Positions 12,240-23,840 are shown, numbered from the stretch's first letter. The stretch: DNA of 64,000 nucleotides from Setoptus koraiensis (GCA_048013815.1 CM106586.1:19096001-19160000); one strand, 5' to 3'. Made by a program: numbers and translations. Notes: generated by a model from the sequence alone, not told the origin.

Positions 12240-13526
12240 TTACAATTGTCGCATGGTTGATCCATATTTGCTGCTATCCTGAACTGGTACATCCTTTTCA
12301 TTGTTGGTGTCGTTGTCATTAAAATCTCTGATATTTCTTCTCTTAAGCTGTTCTCTTAAATCGTATTCATCTCGGTCTTCCAAAGACATGCCAATAAATA
12401 CTCTGTACAGATAAACGCCAAATATTGCACCAATGTGAGGACCAATAATGCCAGCAACAAACCAGTAGGTGCCGTCAAGTGGCTTGAACACATCGGGTCC
12501 ATAACCAAACAGCCAGGTCATAACTCTGGGCGACAGATCGCGAGCAGGATTAAAGATGGCACCGCAATTGCTGAAAAATGCGACGCATGTCATTGTGACA
12601 ACTAATGCAACCACAAGTGGTTGATGTTTTGGGCTTAAATTTAAATTGTTCTTATCTGTCACGGCGCTTATGCCAAACAATAACATACCGGTGCCAATTA
12701 TCTGATCAACCAAGGCGCCCCAGACACTTGTATACGAGGCTGGATAAGTGGCAAATATACCTCCCGTGCCATTAGGTCCCAGAGCGGCTCGTTTACCGCC
12801 ATCAATGGAGTGTAAAGCTTCCGTATAGTTTATGTAGAGCATTGCGGCGCCCACGAAGGCGCCTAAGTATTGGGCGGCCAAGTAGACGGGTACATGTTTC
12901 CATTGAGTGTCGCCCTTGATGGCAAATGCAACGGTAGCTGCAGGATTGATATGCGCTCCAGATATTTTGGCGCTTTTTTATCAATGGATCAAATGATAAA
13001 AAGTTGATTAAGAGTTAATTTTATCGTTAAAAATTTTGTAGTCCAATGCGTCGCGATGATAGTCTGATGATCACTATGAACATGCTGGCCAGACAACGTC
13101 GACAACGGTCAATGCTAATAATAAAATAATGAATAGTAAATGACTCAGTGATCTCACCTTGCAAACATGGCAATCATTACGGCAACTCCGAAGCCCAGGC
13201 ACATTGTAAATACACTAGTAAAAATATGGGTGTCAGTTTTCTGTATGGCATAGGTGGCGACGGCTCCATCTCCAATTACCTGTTCAATGAATATGAATAT
13301 GAATGGTTTGGTGTGATATATATGATTTAAATGGTGTGTATATGATGTGTGTGTGGTACGTATATGATATGTTTGACATTGAACAATAGGGTTACTTTTG
13401 TACAACGTGCTGCCAAGACAACACTGTCTAATTACTAACCACTAAAATAAATGTTCCAATAAACTCAGCCAAGAATAATGATATGGCCAGTCTGTGTCGC
13501 GATGTAAATGATGTGAAGCACTCCAT
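12240..13526 (-). CDS. aquaglyceroporin (MIP family channel), three exons
   Basis: Six-pass water/glycerol channel of the plasma membrane. On the minus strand the exons are 13526-13440, 13279-13158 and 12972-12240, joining in phases 0 and 2 through GT-AG sites to 313 residues. The first exon starts MECFTSFTSRHRLAISLFLA and leads into AEFIGTFILV of helix 1. Exon 2 carries GVAVMIAMFA. The exon 2-3 join gives SGAHINPAATVAF with the first NPA motif. The second NPA is in NPARDLSPRVMTWLFGYG; the Asp after it marks the glycerol-conducting subgroup. Helix 6 is GIIGPHIGAIFGVYLYRVFIG, followed by a charged tail of about 50 residues. The first NPA region reads NPAAT rather than NPAVT. No known paralog name is assigned. 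Confidence 0.92.
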
Positions 13527-16500
13527 TGTGCCGATTGTTACTGTTGCGGGCTTCTAAAGTGTTTTGTCAAACTAATTATCTTCAAGATTTTTGCTCTGCC
13601 GTCTTTGTGTCTGTATGTCTGAGCTCAATGAGGCTATTCAATCATATCAGTGTGTGGGTGTTGTGTGTATTTGTTGAATAAACTTGTTGTTGTTCTCTGC
13701 GGATTCTTTCACAGATTGTTTTTTTGATTAGCGCCAATATGTTTCCAGTGTGTGGTATGGATCATTATTTAAGCGTCAACTTTTACAGTTCGCGATGATG
13801 ACTAATTCATATAGTCTTGCTGTGATGACGACTATTCACGGAGTAATTCTATTATGCAATGCGCAATGTGCCGAGAGAGCGATAGAGAGAAAGAGAGAGA
13901 ATAGATGTATCAGTTGTTAGCAAATGGTGATGGTGATGCAAATTTTAATTTCAATTGTTGTTGTTGCTGTTGTTATTACTGATGGTGAGTTGCAAAAAGG
14001 TTATGTAATGATGACAAAACAGAACAAAACGAAACAACAAAAACGTCGGCTGAATATGATTTATAAACAAGAGTCTCGCGCTTATCTTTTGCACATCAAA
14101 CAAAAAAGAAAGTAAAAAACTGTTTGCTTGAGCTTGTCGTCGTCGTCACAAAAATTGTTGTTTGTTGTTGCTGTTGTTCTCTGTGTGACTTGTTCTGCCA
14201 AATCAAACGGCTATGTCATGCAGAACAACAAATGGAAACACTTGTTTAACACTTGTAATTATACACAATTATAATTGTTGTCGTTGTTATCAAATAAGAC
14301 GATTATTGATGGTGATGCTGATGATGATGATGAATAGTGTTAGCGCTGACACATAATGTGGATTTAAGGGACAAGTTGTTTTGTTTTTATCATGTTCTAC
14401 AAACTATCACCATCAATTTTATTTCATCCTTTGGTTGCACTCGTTTAAGATTGCAAAATCAAACACTAACTAACTAGATATAAATGTAAAAATTAATTCA
14501 ACAGATTTGTAAATTGTTAAAAGATTAAATTGTTATTATCATCATTCAATGCGCAACGGAGAGCCACCATATAGAAAAGACAAGACACAATTAATTAACC
14601 ACATGTGGGCTCTTGTTAGCTACTAGACAACAAAATATACTGATATAGGAGTAGACAACAGCAACAATTTAACTCTATCTCACTCTTTGTCTCTTTGATT
14701 ACGTTGAATGAATTACTGTCTACCTTGTTGTCAATGTAATTGATGTTTGACGTTGCAAGCGTCAATCCGCGTGCATTCATTTACTTTACTCAAATATCAA
14801 TCACTTTACGTATTGATTGATATTTGTTATATTTAGCCAGTTGAATGAATCTGACAAAAAGCCCTTCTTTTTCTTCTTTTTCTTGATTTTCTATTGTCTC
14901 GCCAGTGGTGGCTCTTGTTAATGAACTTCTGTTAAGTGGTCTGTGTGCTTTTGATTGTTGTTGCTCTCACTCACTTATTGTAATCAAATATTGTTGTTAA
15001 CGTCTAGACAGTTATTTGAGTAGATAACAGAAAGGCATCAATGATGTTGTATTGTGTGATGATGATTTAGTCAAGGTTCACTATATCACCAGCGATGTTG
15101 CGATCGCATTTTCTTTCAGACTGGATTAGATGGATTTCTTTTGTTGTTGCCAGTTTTTCCAGTTTTTGAATTTTTGTGCTTCAATTGTTGCCGTGTTGAA
15201 TAGTTCCTGTGGGCCACAACCAATCAGACCTCACCAAAAAGAGACTCAAATTAGTTCAACACTCAACACTATTGTTCAGCGTGTCAAATCAGATCAGATA
15301 TGATCAAACAGATACAATATGACTGTTAATAACTGTTAACACTGTTGTAATATCAGTTGTAATGTCGGTAGTTTCTGTTGTGGCATTGCTGTTAGTGGTC
15401 TAATGTGACGTGTTTAAAATAGCAGCGACAGCAGCTTACGATTGCCGATCATGGTCAATGATAATATTCACCACCAATACATTTGTGTCTGTCTGACTGT
15501 CTGACCTCTAAAATCACTAATAATAACGGATTGGTTGCACTCATTCTATAGATTTTACCATTTTTCGATAAACCTTATCTTCTTCGCATAGATCGGTTAG
15601 TTTCTTTTCTTTCAATGGGAATTAGAAAATGTACTGTCTAGACTGAAATTTGGCATAGCTTCGCATAAAAGTTACAAAAACAAACAACGTAAATCGAGCA
15701 AGGAACGGCGGCGTCCAATCAGAGACATTACAACGGCTACTAACCTTGATAATAATGACATAGAAAATAGTGTGGGCCATATGTTAGTTTTGTTGCTAGT
15801 TCATTCAGCATGCACCACTATCAACTGTATGTTGGACAAACTAACTGTATGCAAATGCTCTTCTCACTAGGTGTAAAAATATATTAAACTAGCGCATATT
15901 GTTAGTGTGTAAGCTCATCGCAAAACATCCCTGTGTCTGCCGAGACTCTTTCGTCTAGACCCTCATTTATAAGCCTTAATATTCGTTTGCCAACAACATT
16001 TGGCAGCGCATGATGGTTGGCAACAAAGGCGACAAAGCCAACAGAGTGCTCATTCTGCTCGTTTTATTTTTATCTAGGCATCGTCTTCAAACATATATGA
16101 TGTGTTCAATTTATGTAAGGTTGAAAGCCATGATGGTTGATGTACATGTCTATGTTGATTATAATGCTGTATCGTCATCTATGGAGAATATGTCATGCAG
16201 TTGGTGTGTTATGTGTGTTTAATATAAATGGAGAGTTTGTTGTTTTCGCTTGATATGCATTTGTTATTAAAATTTATATATCAATGAGCCATTGTGAGTA
16301 ACAATAAGCCTTATTTACCAATATACATATTGATGAACTCGAGCGGATAGATCAATAACATCATTGCTCTCTTACGCTCTTGATAACTCTATCTCGCTGC
16401 CTATTTGTCTTGCCTGTCGCTTTGTTTTGCCTATCTGTTTTTTCTGTTTTCAAACAATATCACTTGATACTCGCCACTCCACACTATTGTTCGTGGGTAC

Positions 16501-16754
16501 TTCAAACGAAGATCAAACGTAATGATTGTTGATTGGTATTCTAGCCAGTGTAATTAGTATTGTTATTGTTGATACGCATCACAAACAAGCGACTCATAAC
16601 TCACACAAAACCTGACCTTGCCATTCGACCATAGGAATGCCGTTTAGTGTTGCAATTTTTGTTTATCTAACCACTTGCTAAATAAATAAATGGAAGACTC
16701 GGTGATTTTGAGTGCCGAAGCAGCATGACTCGGGTGGCTCCTGGAAGAATATTT
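13527..16754. other. long AT-rich intergenic region, no gene seen
   Basis: About 3.2 kb upstream of the aquaporin start with no convincing coding frame. It is rich in GTT/CAA-type triplet runs (for example 14150-14180, 14270-14300) and GATGAT runs near 14315. It may hold aquaporin 5' UTR exons or promoter, but no site can be fixed. Confidence 0.5.
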
Positions 16755-16935
16755 CCACAACGATTCGTTGACGTTGAGAGAATTGGCAAAGGTTCGTTGT
16801 GATAGATTGCCTCTTTTGTATTTACGGAGAAAATATAATTCGTGTTAAGAGTATCTCTATTTCGAACACTGTCCATATTGCCAGCTGTCTAACGAAAGGG
16901 GTACTTTCGGGGGATATGGGTCTGTCAGCTGCGAC
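16755..16935 (+). pseudogene. broken fragment of choline acetyltransferase 3' end
   Basis: A + frame reads LTLRELAKVRCDRLPLLY and, after an in-frame stop, EYLYFEHCPYCQLSNERGTF then GGYGSV. This parallels ChAT residues at 6364-6520 (LLALRELAKIRFDQLPQLY, then QEYLKFKLSTSQLPSERG). Hand alignment of the first 53 bases (16768 onward against 6370 onward) shows about three quarters identity. Similarity stops abruptly on both sides. It is a partial duplicate of the host gene 10 kb upstream, in the same orientation, and clearly non-functional as ChAT. Confidence 0.75.
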
Positions 16936-17790
16936 AGATGATCCGCTGCGCTTTGTCCCGCCGCACAGTTGTGGAATATTGGAGCGTGTGCATTCTTTAT
17001 CGCGGTTGCGTAACGGTGAATTCTCATCCACAAAAGAGCGCAACGGTGTTCGAAAACAATGAGCGTTCTTCACTCAGGTGGCCGAAGAATCCATGCGCGC
17101 TTCGAACATCGCACGTCGTTTGCACGTTTTTGCGGGAAATCCCAAGTATTTCCAGTTTTATCTAATACTACCAACAGAGCATGAATCTCAGGAATAACAG
17201 AAAAGTTGGATAGAAGATTCTCCATTTCGACAGTCTCGAGATTTTTCGAAACACAGTGCCCGATTTTCTCTTAGATTTGAGTGCCGTTCCAAGGAGGGTG
17301 CTCTTCAGCTTGGTAGTTTGTGGTAGATTGCAGCGAATTTGTCATCATTCTCTTGGGATTCTCGCCCCTCGAACTCTCGCAATCTTTTGTGGATCTTATT
17401 CAGACGATCGACCTCATCTAACCCTCAGTTTTATCCGATTAGTTGGCTGATAAGTTCGATGGATTTTATGGAAAATAGTTTATGAAATATAGCCTATGAA
17501 GTTAGTTTAGTTTTTTAAGTTATTAGGTTAGGTTATTAGCAACTGCACATGCACCTTTGTACAAATATCTTGTGCAGTCACAGTAGTACAACATGTATTG
17601 CAGCATACCATAAACGAATTACGCAACATTAGAAATCTGGCGCACTAACGGTTGCCATAGCAAGAGACGGATCAAGCGCTTACAAGGCAGCTATAAACAT
17701 TGAAAGTGCTGCCCCCTCTCCGGCAACTATACAATCGCCAGAAAAGTCAACGCCTATCCTGATAAGGTAATCAATCTCCAGCCTTTATCA
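16936..17790. other. unassigned sequence before the ERICH3-like gene
   Basis: Short frames without domains. From about 17633, after an AG, an open + frame (KSGALTVAIARDGSSAYKAA) runs to a TAA at 17768 in the same frame as the next gene. It may be part of an upstream exon, but the 24-bp gap between the GT at 17767 and the AG at 17790-17791 is too short for a normal intron. Confidence 0.3.
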
Positions 17791-17848
17791 GGAATATATT
17801 TTAATTGGCGATGACGATTTGCATCAACAAGATAAGATTTGGATAAAA

Positions 17849-19738
17849 ATGCGATATGAAGCAGAATTCGTTGGCGAGGACCGAAGTAAAACATTGAAAG
17901 TATTACTGGATCAATTCGTACAATTCGATGGAAGAGTTGATGTTAATCTTATTGCACACTATAGGAATCTCAATTCGCATCTAATTTATCATGACCGTCA
18001 GACAGAGCTACAAATTGCCATCGATAGACTTCGTGGCTACGGCTTGCGCAGATTTTGCTCCGATGATTTACACAGAGCAAATAAACCGAAAAAATGCTGC
18101 AAGTTGAGTTACAATCATTTCAAAGAAACTAGCAAAGAGCCGGAAGATTATCCAAACTATTGTTACCTTTGTGGTTCTAGGTTAACCTCATTAGACGATG
18201 TAAATAATGACGTCTACAGTTCCGGCTATTATAGCGATTTTCACACAAAAAGTGATCGCCCCCAGTCTTCGTATGGTTTCAGGTCGTATAAAAGTGATTG
18301 CAATATATTCGAAAGAGAAAACGACGACCAACAACAAATGTATTCGTCGTCTATCGATGGAAACGAATACTCTAATTACAATGAGGATGATCTGAGTGAC
18401 GAAATGGTGGATTCTCGAAGGATGACGAAGACAAAAAAGAAAAACAGTGTTAGATTCTATGATGATACGAATGGCACAAAGGATCAAGAATTGTACGAGT
18501 CAACAGACGAGACTGAAGCCAATGAAGACGAGCATAGGGATGATACCGATGGTGATGAGAAGAACGGAAATGAGGATACTCGTAAGAGCGAAAAGGATAA
18601 TGACTCCGCACCGTATGTTAGTAGACACATTGCTCAAGAAAAACGCTCAATCATTGAGGATGGCGAGAATTCTGAGGCCATCAGAACAGAGTCCAAGGAG
18701 GATAAAGATGACGTCACCGAATCGCAGATCAAAGAAAGAGCGCCAAATGAACAGGAGACAAAACTTTCAGAAGATTCTTCGTCCAAAAGGATTGAACAAC
18801 AACCACCAAAGGAGGATCAGGAGAGTAGTGAGGGCGAATACCCTGACGATGACAATGTTGAAGTCATAGACATAGATGAACAGACAGAGAAGTTCGACTC
18901 CAAAGAGCGATCCATCAATTCAACCAAGAATGTTGAGGCCAATGAAGAGACAGGCGATGAGTTTGAAGACGATTTCGAGGGTAAAGACGAGCTCTCCTTG
19001 GAAGAGGGCACAGTTGGCAACATAGCCGAGGGTAGTGGCATGGGACGCCAGCAAGAATCGAACCTGAACACGGAGATAAGTTCAAATATGATGATCAGAG
19101 CCAACAGATTGAATGCCAAATTCGTCAAGGTAACAATAAGACTCAGGTTTGATGGCCTCAAACGTGGTGCAATAACAAGAAAAAATATGGCTAGACAAGA
19201 CAGGAGCCCCTCTTGGTTGACGAACAACAAGCACGTGATTGTGATTTATCAACAAATGGCTTATGGCTCGCACCCGAATGCCGTACTTCGGCGACACAAC
19301 GTCGAAGAGGGTCAGGAATTTGAGTTTAGCGTTCGCCAGCACCCCAATGACGCCAACGATAGCAACGGCGACGCTAGACCCAAGTTGAATTTATCAGTGT
19401 CGCAATACATGCCAAATTGGTTTCGTTTTGGAAAAAGGAATCAACTTGTGGGCCAATTTGTCGGACACGATCCCTGGCCTATGCTTGGGGTAACAAATGA
19501 GAAAGGCCGATCCCTAGGAAACCAGGCACCGCCCCGATTAATCAAACAATTACTCACCAAGAGATTGATAAAACAAAACTTTTCGCTCAATTTTTTCGTA
19601 GATAACATCAGAGACTTTCGCTTGTCCGCATGTTGCCCGTTCAAGCACAGAATAGGCCAAAAACTTGGTCAATTTACAATAGTGGATATATCAGGCGGAA
19701 TTGCTTGCGGATGTTGCCAACTCAGCAACGGTATATAG
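17849..19738 (+). CDS. ERICH3/DUF4590-like glutamate-rich protein
   Basis: The C-terminal third matches the DUF4590 domain of vertebrate glutamate-rich protein 3, a ciliary protein: HVIVIYQQMAYGSHPNAVLR, EFEFSVRQHPND, SLNFFVDNIRDFRLSACCPF, KHRIGQKLGQ and a final GGIACGCCQL. The middle (about residues 200-420) is disordered and Asp/Glu/Lys-rich. The N-terminal part has VQFDGRVDVNLIAHYRNLNS and a CYLCG pair. The frame is open from 17771; AG sites at 17780-17781 and 17790-17791 could be acceptors of an upstream exon, so the true start may lie further left. The first ATG in frame is 17849. Family assignment rests on the C-terminal motif order recalled from vertebrates; cellular role here is unproven. 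Confidence 0.7.
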   Translation: MRYEAEFVGEDRSKTLKVLLDQFVQFDGRVDVNLIAHYRNLNSHLIYHDRQTELQIAIDRLRGYGLRRFCSDDLHRANKPKKCCKLSYNHFKETSKEPEDYPNYCYLCGSRLTSLDDVNNDVYSSGYYSDFHTKSDRPQSSYGFRSYKSDCNIFERENDDQQQMYSSSIDGNEYSNYNEDDLSDEMVDSRRMTKTKKKNSVRFYDDTNGTKDQELYESTDETEANEDEHRDDTDGDEKNGNEDTRKSEKDNDSAPYVSRHIAQEKRSIIEDGENSEAIRTESKEDKDDVTESQIKERAPNEQETKLSEDSSSKRIEQQPPKEDQESSEGEYPDDDNVEVIDIDEQTEKFDSKERSINSTKNVEANEETGDEFEDDFEGKDELSLEEGTVGNIAEGSGMGRQQESNLNTEISSNMMIRANRLNAKFVKVTIRLRFDGLKRGAITRKNMARQDRSPSWLTNNKHVIVIYQQMAYGSHPNAVLRRHNVEEGQEFEFSVRQHPNDANDSNGDARPKLNLSVSQYMPNWFRFGKRNQLVGQFVGHDPWPMLGVTNEKGRSLGNQAPPRLIKQLLTKRLIKQNFSLNFFVDNIRDFRLSACCPFKHRIGQKLGQFTIVDISGGIACGCCQLSNGI

Positions 19739-20904
19739 TAAAATCGAAAAAGATAAAATGCTCTATGCATCTTGCTGCAAAATCTAACATATAATATAGA
19801 TGCTGCCAGGCCAGACACGATTGCTTGACTCAACACAAACCAAGTATAAATCGTCATTGTCGTCGAAATGAAAATAAAACATCTACTTAATTTTGGGAAA
19901 GAGACGGAACCCTTGGAAGATATCCTCACATTAACTAGCGTTTCGGAGAGATCTTCTCGCTATGCGAGAAATGTCGAGGGCTAGGAGTTCATGACATCAA
20001 GCATGCCGAGGCGGACATGGTTCATAGTTCGGTTCGGTTGGTTAGTTGGTTTGTTGGTTGATTGGTCTGTAATGGGATGAGTAAGGGGAGCGGAAGTTTT
20101 GACTCCTGTCACCAATTCGGTTGTTACACACCAAATGTCGCTCTATAATAGAATATTCGATGATAACCGAGTTCACCGATGGCGCCTCCGTCCATTATTT
20201 CGAGTAAGTTAATATTTGTACAATGTCTCTCAATTCACAAATTCTAGCAGACGCTGATGTGGATTATGAATTTTGGCTCTATGTGCATATCAGCCTGATT
20301 CTTTTTGCTAGCGCAACTTGCTGACTCTTGCTTTTAAGAGATATGAACCGCAGTTCAGTGCTCAGTCTGTTGTCTCGTCAGCACACTTGTTGGACTCACT
20401 GTTCTACACGAAGAATTCTACCACGATATAGTGCAGAGATGAGACTAACTCGAGCTTTGAACGCTCAGAGTTGCTCATGTGACGATCGCTTACCTACTGA
20501 TGAGCAGAAGGAGGAAGCGGGATTGCTCGTCGGAAGCCAATAAGAGGGCGCAAGTCCACTGTAGTGTGACACGAGTATGTCCTTCCATCTTCTGGTTTCC
20601 GCCCGGGAGGTAACTCTCCCATCACTTATCACTGCTGAGTCGTCAAATTTGAAGAACAGAAACTGCCCAGAGCAGGCGGCAAAGACAATAAATGAATAAA
20701 TAGCAGCACAAATCGCTTCAAGTTGTTCGGTGCCTAGGAAGCAGTGTTGTTGCAAATTTGTTATTTGTTGTAGCAGATTAGGAATGGGTGGGGGGGGGAA
20801 TTCGCGGTGCCAAATTGCAAACTAGAGAGTGATAAATAACGCAATAAATGTGTTTGCTTGATGCAAACAAGTGGCTGCGAACGCGGCGCAATTCGAAGAC
20901 ATGG
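19739..20904. other. intergenic, no gene seen
   Basis: Follows the ERICH3-like stop. Contains GGTTGGTT-type low-complexity sequence at about 20033-20070 and a G run at about 20789. Short frames are not protein-like. A repeat begins at its right edge. Confidence 0.5.
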
Positions 20905-21280
20905 AGTCGGTTGGCAACAAGATTTGTGCGTCGGGAGGATTGCAGCTTAAGTTAGTTATGTCTACTTCCGGGCAGTAAATTCAGGGCCTTCAAGCATCAT
21001 TTACAAATTGTTTGTTTGTATTATCTGAAAATGAAACATTTCTATCATACTATCAATTGTCAATATCACCGAACCATTTATTGCCTCCCAAAAATACATT
21101 TCGGACTTAATCCGCCCGCAGGACTAGTCGGCGCACAGATCTTTCATCCCATGATGAGCGCTTGTGTCCTGTATGGCGACCTTTTTTGCTATTTTTCTTT
21201 CAGTCTGTCTGTACGTTCGTCCACGATTTTTGTTCGAACGCGTTTCAACTCGAAACTTGCAAGTGTAAGCGCCACTCTGT
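20905..21280. repeat. dispersed repeat copy A, split by a 192-bp insertion
   Basis: Shares GGCAACAAGATTTGTGCGTC and, further on, GTCGGCGCACAGATCTTTC, a TTTTTGTTC block, GCGTTTCAA and GTAAGCGCCACTCTGT with the segment at 23440-23570. In that second copy the first two blocks are contiguous; here they are separated by 20935-21126, flanked by GTCGG on both sides (20930-20934 and 21127-21131). This is the pattern of an insertion with a 5-bp target duplication. Confidence 0.65.
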
Positions 21281-21463
21281 GCTTGTGTTCACTGATTGAC
21301 ACACAGGCACAGGCATGAGGCTCTATGATAACCAAAGAGTCTATAGTCTATTACTGACAAGCCGGTCGTCCTCGCCTCTCAAGCGAGAGCTATTCATTGT
21401 GTAACGTGTTCTAAAATGGAAGACAGTACACGTCTACTAATCAAAGATCATTACTGTGTCGGC

Positions 21464-21765
21464 TAGTGATCGGGGGAGGTAGACCTCCCCCCTCCCGGAA
21501 CCCCACGTGTCACCTCCCGCCTCCCGGCTCTTAAATCTATGGTCAAATAAAAAATTGTCATCGAGACGAGATGCATGCAAAATCCCATTGAATTGAAGGT
21601 GAGCGGGAGGTGAAAAAAATAGCGGTAGGTACGGGGAGGCGGGAGGCGACACGTGGGCTTGCAGGAGGGGGGAGGCGGGAGGTGTTTTACCTCCCAGCTC
21701 CCGGCTCCCAGAGACCTCCCAGCTCCCGCAGGGGGAGAAGACCTCCCCACCTCCCCCGATCACTA
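21464..21765. mobile_element. hAT-like MITE, element 1 of an abutting pair
   Basis: 302 bp element with terminal inverted repeat TAGTGATCGGGGGAGGT / ACCTCCCCCGATCACTA and flanking 8-bp duplications GTGTCGGC at 21456-21463 and 21766-21773. An 8-bp target duplication plus ends starting TAGTG are hAT-superfamily hallmarks. Arms are G-rich with CGGGAGGT-type words, so the element can fold on itself; an AT-richer core of roughly 70 bp lies near 21535-21600. It encodes no transposase; frames across it are artefacts of its purine/pyrimidine strand bias. Confidence 0.85.
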
Positions 21766-21773
21766 GTGTCGGC

Positions 21774-22313
21774 TAGTGATCGGGGGAGAGCGGGAGAGCG
21801 TCTCCCAAATGGGAGGTTCCCCTCTCCCCTCCCGTTCAAATTTTTGGGAGAGGGAGAAAAAGTCTCCCCCTCCCGTTTCAAACTCGGGAAAGGGGAGAGG
21901 GCATCTCCCCCTCACTCTCCCGCTCGGGGAGACGGGAGAGGGCATCTCCCTATCCCCCTCCCGCTCGAGGAGATGAGAGAGGGCATCTCCCGGGGAGAAA
22001 TCCGTCTCCCGGCGAGAGCCCGGGGAGACGATTTCTCCTTCAGACACTGCAACAGGCTCACTAGTTTTGCCCATATTCAGCAATTGACGAGGACAATTAA
22101 CAGTGGACACTGATATTTTGCCAGAAAAACCAGTAAATTGTCGTGGCGAGTGCCATGCTGACGAGATCGTCTCCCCGGGCTCTCCCCGAGCGGGAGAGGG
22201 AGGGGGAGACTCCCTCTCCCCTCTCTTGACAGCGGGAGGGGGAGATTTTTTCTCCCTCTCCCCTCTATACACAGCGGGAGGGGGAGAGGGAGACGGCTCT
22301 CCCCCGATCACTA
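21774..22313. mobile_element. hAT-like MITE, element 2 of an abutting pair
   Basis: 540 bp element with the same ends, TAGTGATCGGGGGAGAG / CTCTCCCCCGATCACTA, flanked by GTGTCGGC at 21766-21773 (shared with element 1) and 22314-22321. The arms are made of degenerate GGGAGAGG-type units, longer and different from those of element 1, with a non-repetitive core at about 22045-22165. Non-coding. The shared middle GTGTCGGC means the two elements sit directly side by side. Confidence 0.85.
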
Positions 22314-22321
22314 GTGTCGGC

Positions 22322-23439
22322 TCGACATTCAAATTTCGCGCTGTTTCTCTGATTGGGCATGAACTTCCGGTTGCGGGCAGTGTTCAACACGTGTTGCATT
22401 CATCATATGCCCATCCTTTGTTTGTATCCAAATTGTAGTCGTCGACGAGTATCGTTGAAGGATTCAAAGAAATATATGATAACCTGATAAGGATTACAAT
22501 CGATAAATTCATGTATGTGTGTGAGAAGTACAAACCGACTATGACTAATATATCGTTGGAATGAGTAATCCGATCTGAGCATGCGCACAACCCCTTATGT
22601 ATTAAACTAGAAAGTGTTAACTCCTTGAAGGTCAAAAGGACACAAAAGGAGACTAGCAAATTGATCTCAAGGCCAAAAGGCTGACGTCATAGACAAGTCA
22701 CTGAATGAGTGCCTTTGACTGTGCTTTTGTATGTGCAATAGCTGAGAACATGTGCATCCTTAGATATGACTTCCGGAATACCCGTTCGGGTATCAGGGTA
22801 CAATACCCTACCCAAAAATACCCAAAATACCTAAATCGGGCTGGGTCACTGTTCGATGGAACAACCCAAATTTTTTCGTGCCTTTGTCAGTGCTAATTGT
22901 ATGTGTGGTGTTGTAGGTGATTTTGAATTTCGCGCTTTCCTTCTTCCGGTTGACAGGGTAACTTAGGGAGTATGAACTTCCAGATTTTTTTTCTAATTGA
23001 TCTATACTTGAAGATCTCGGCGAGCTGAGTCCAAAATGGATAACTGTTCACCTGTTTTATTTTTCGTTTCTGGAATATGGTTGGTTGATTGGTTGGTTTT
23101 TTGGTCCTGCCGAATGCACTGTCAAGACTAGCACTTATAAAAAACGGCCAAGTCAGTCTGTGAAAACATTCTTCGTGATTTTATTTGGTCGTAAAGGCTC
23201 CAAAACTGCGGGATATTTTGTAAATACCGAAGGTATCCCATGTTCTGACGTGCCTGCTTTTCATCGCATGCACGGGCACCCGCGAGGGCGTGGGGGTAAA
23301 ATTATACTGAAACACGGAGGAAGAGTAATTCTGCTTTTATTGCTAGGAGTCCTGTGGCACCACTCACATTAGTTCAAAATAGGGGCAAAAACTGTGCGCC
23401 CTGTGCCGCTAGACTAAACTACCCCCGTAACAACAAGTC
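22322..23439. other. repeat-like intergenic sequence
   Basis: No gene recognised. Contains several ACTTCCGG words (22367, 22768, 22947 region) resembling blocks of the inverted-repeat element at 9743-10602. A short inverted GGGTA/TACCC cluster lies at about 22780-22830 and a GGTTGATT run near 23080. Probably decayed mobile DNA. Confidence 0.4.
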
Positions 23440-23570
23440 GGTCGGCAACAAGATTTGTGCGTCGGCGCACAGATCTTTCGCCTCCTCGTGCGCGCCAGTG
23501 ATCTGTGGAGCGACCATTTTTGTTCTAGCGCGTTTCAAATGTAAGCGCCACTCTGTAGCAGAATTCTGAT
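23440..23570. repeat. dispersed repeat copy B (uninterrupted)
   Basis: Uninterrupted version of the repeat at 20905-21280, with GGCAACAAGATTTGTGCGTC running straight into the GCGCACAGATCTTTC block, then TTTTTGTTC, GCGTTTCAA and GTAAGCGCCACTCTGT. It lies about 270 bp upstream of the HP1 start codon. Confidence 0.6.
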
Positions 23571-23840
23571 CAGCACAGCACATTGTAACATAAATACGAA
23601 GTCGAATTGTGTTTCGTATAATTCATTACACAGCTAATACCACTCGTTTTCCCCATTAATATCCAATACTCAAAAATAATACGCGCCATATTGAATTTTC
23701 TAAATAAAGAATAATTTTTTCTCGTCAAGACGAATTCATTTAGAATACCATTGACCATATAGTTACGAAAACATTTGCCATCAACTTCAACACATTATTT
23801 AGTTCAGATTATACCCACCAACCAAACTATTACATTAAAA

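Noticed and set aside
17767-17791. A 25-bp intron joining upstream open sequence to the ERICH3-like gene
   Set aside because: Too short for an animal spliceosomal intron; kept only as a note.
18191-19230. Minus and alternative-frame ORFs of 98-140 codons across the ERICH3-like gene
   Set aside because: Shadows of the acidic Glu/Asp-rich coding strand.
21464-22313. CACTA-type assignment from the CACTAGTG at element junctions
   Set aside because: CACTAG appears only where an end meets the duplicated GTGTCGGC; the 8-bp duplication and TAGTG ends fit hAT better.
21437-22332. Overlapping Pro/Arg/Gly-rich frames of up to 189 codons on both strands
   Set aside because: They lie wholly inside the two MITEs and follow from degenerate GGGAGAGG repeats; no protein family.
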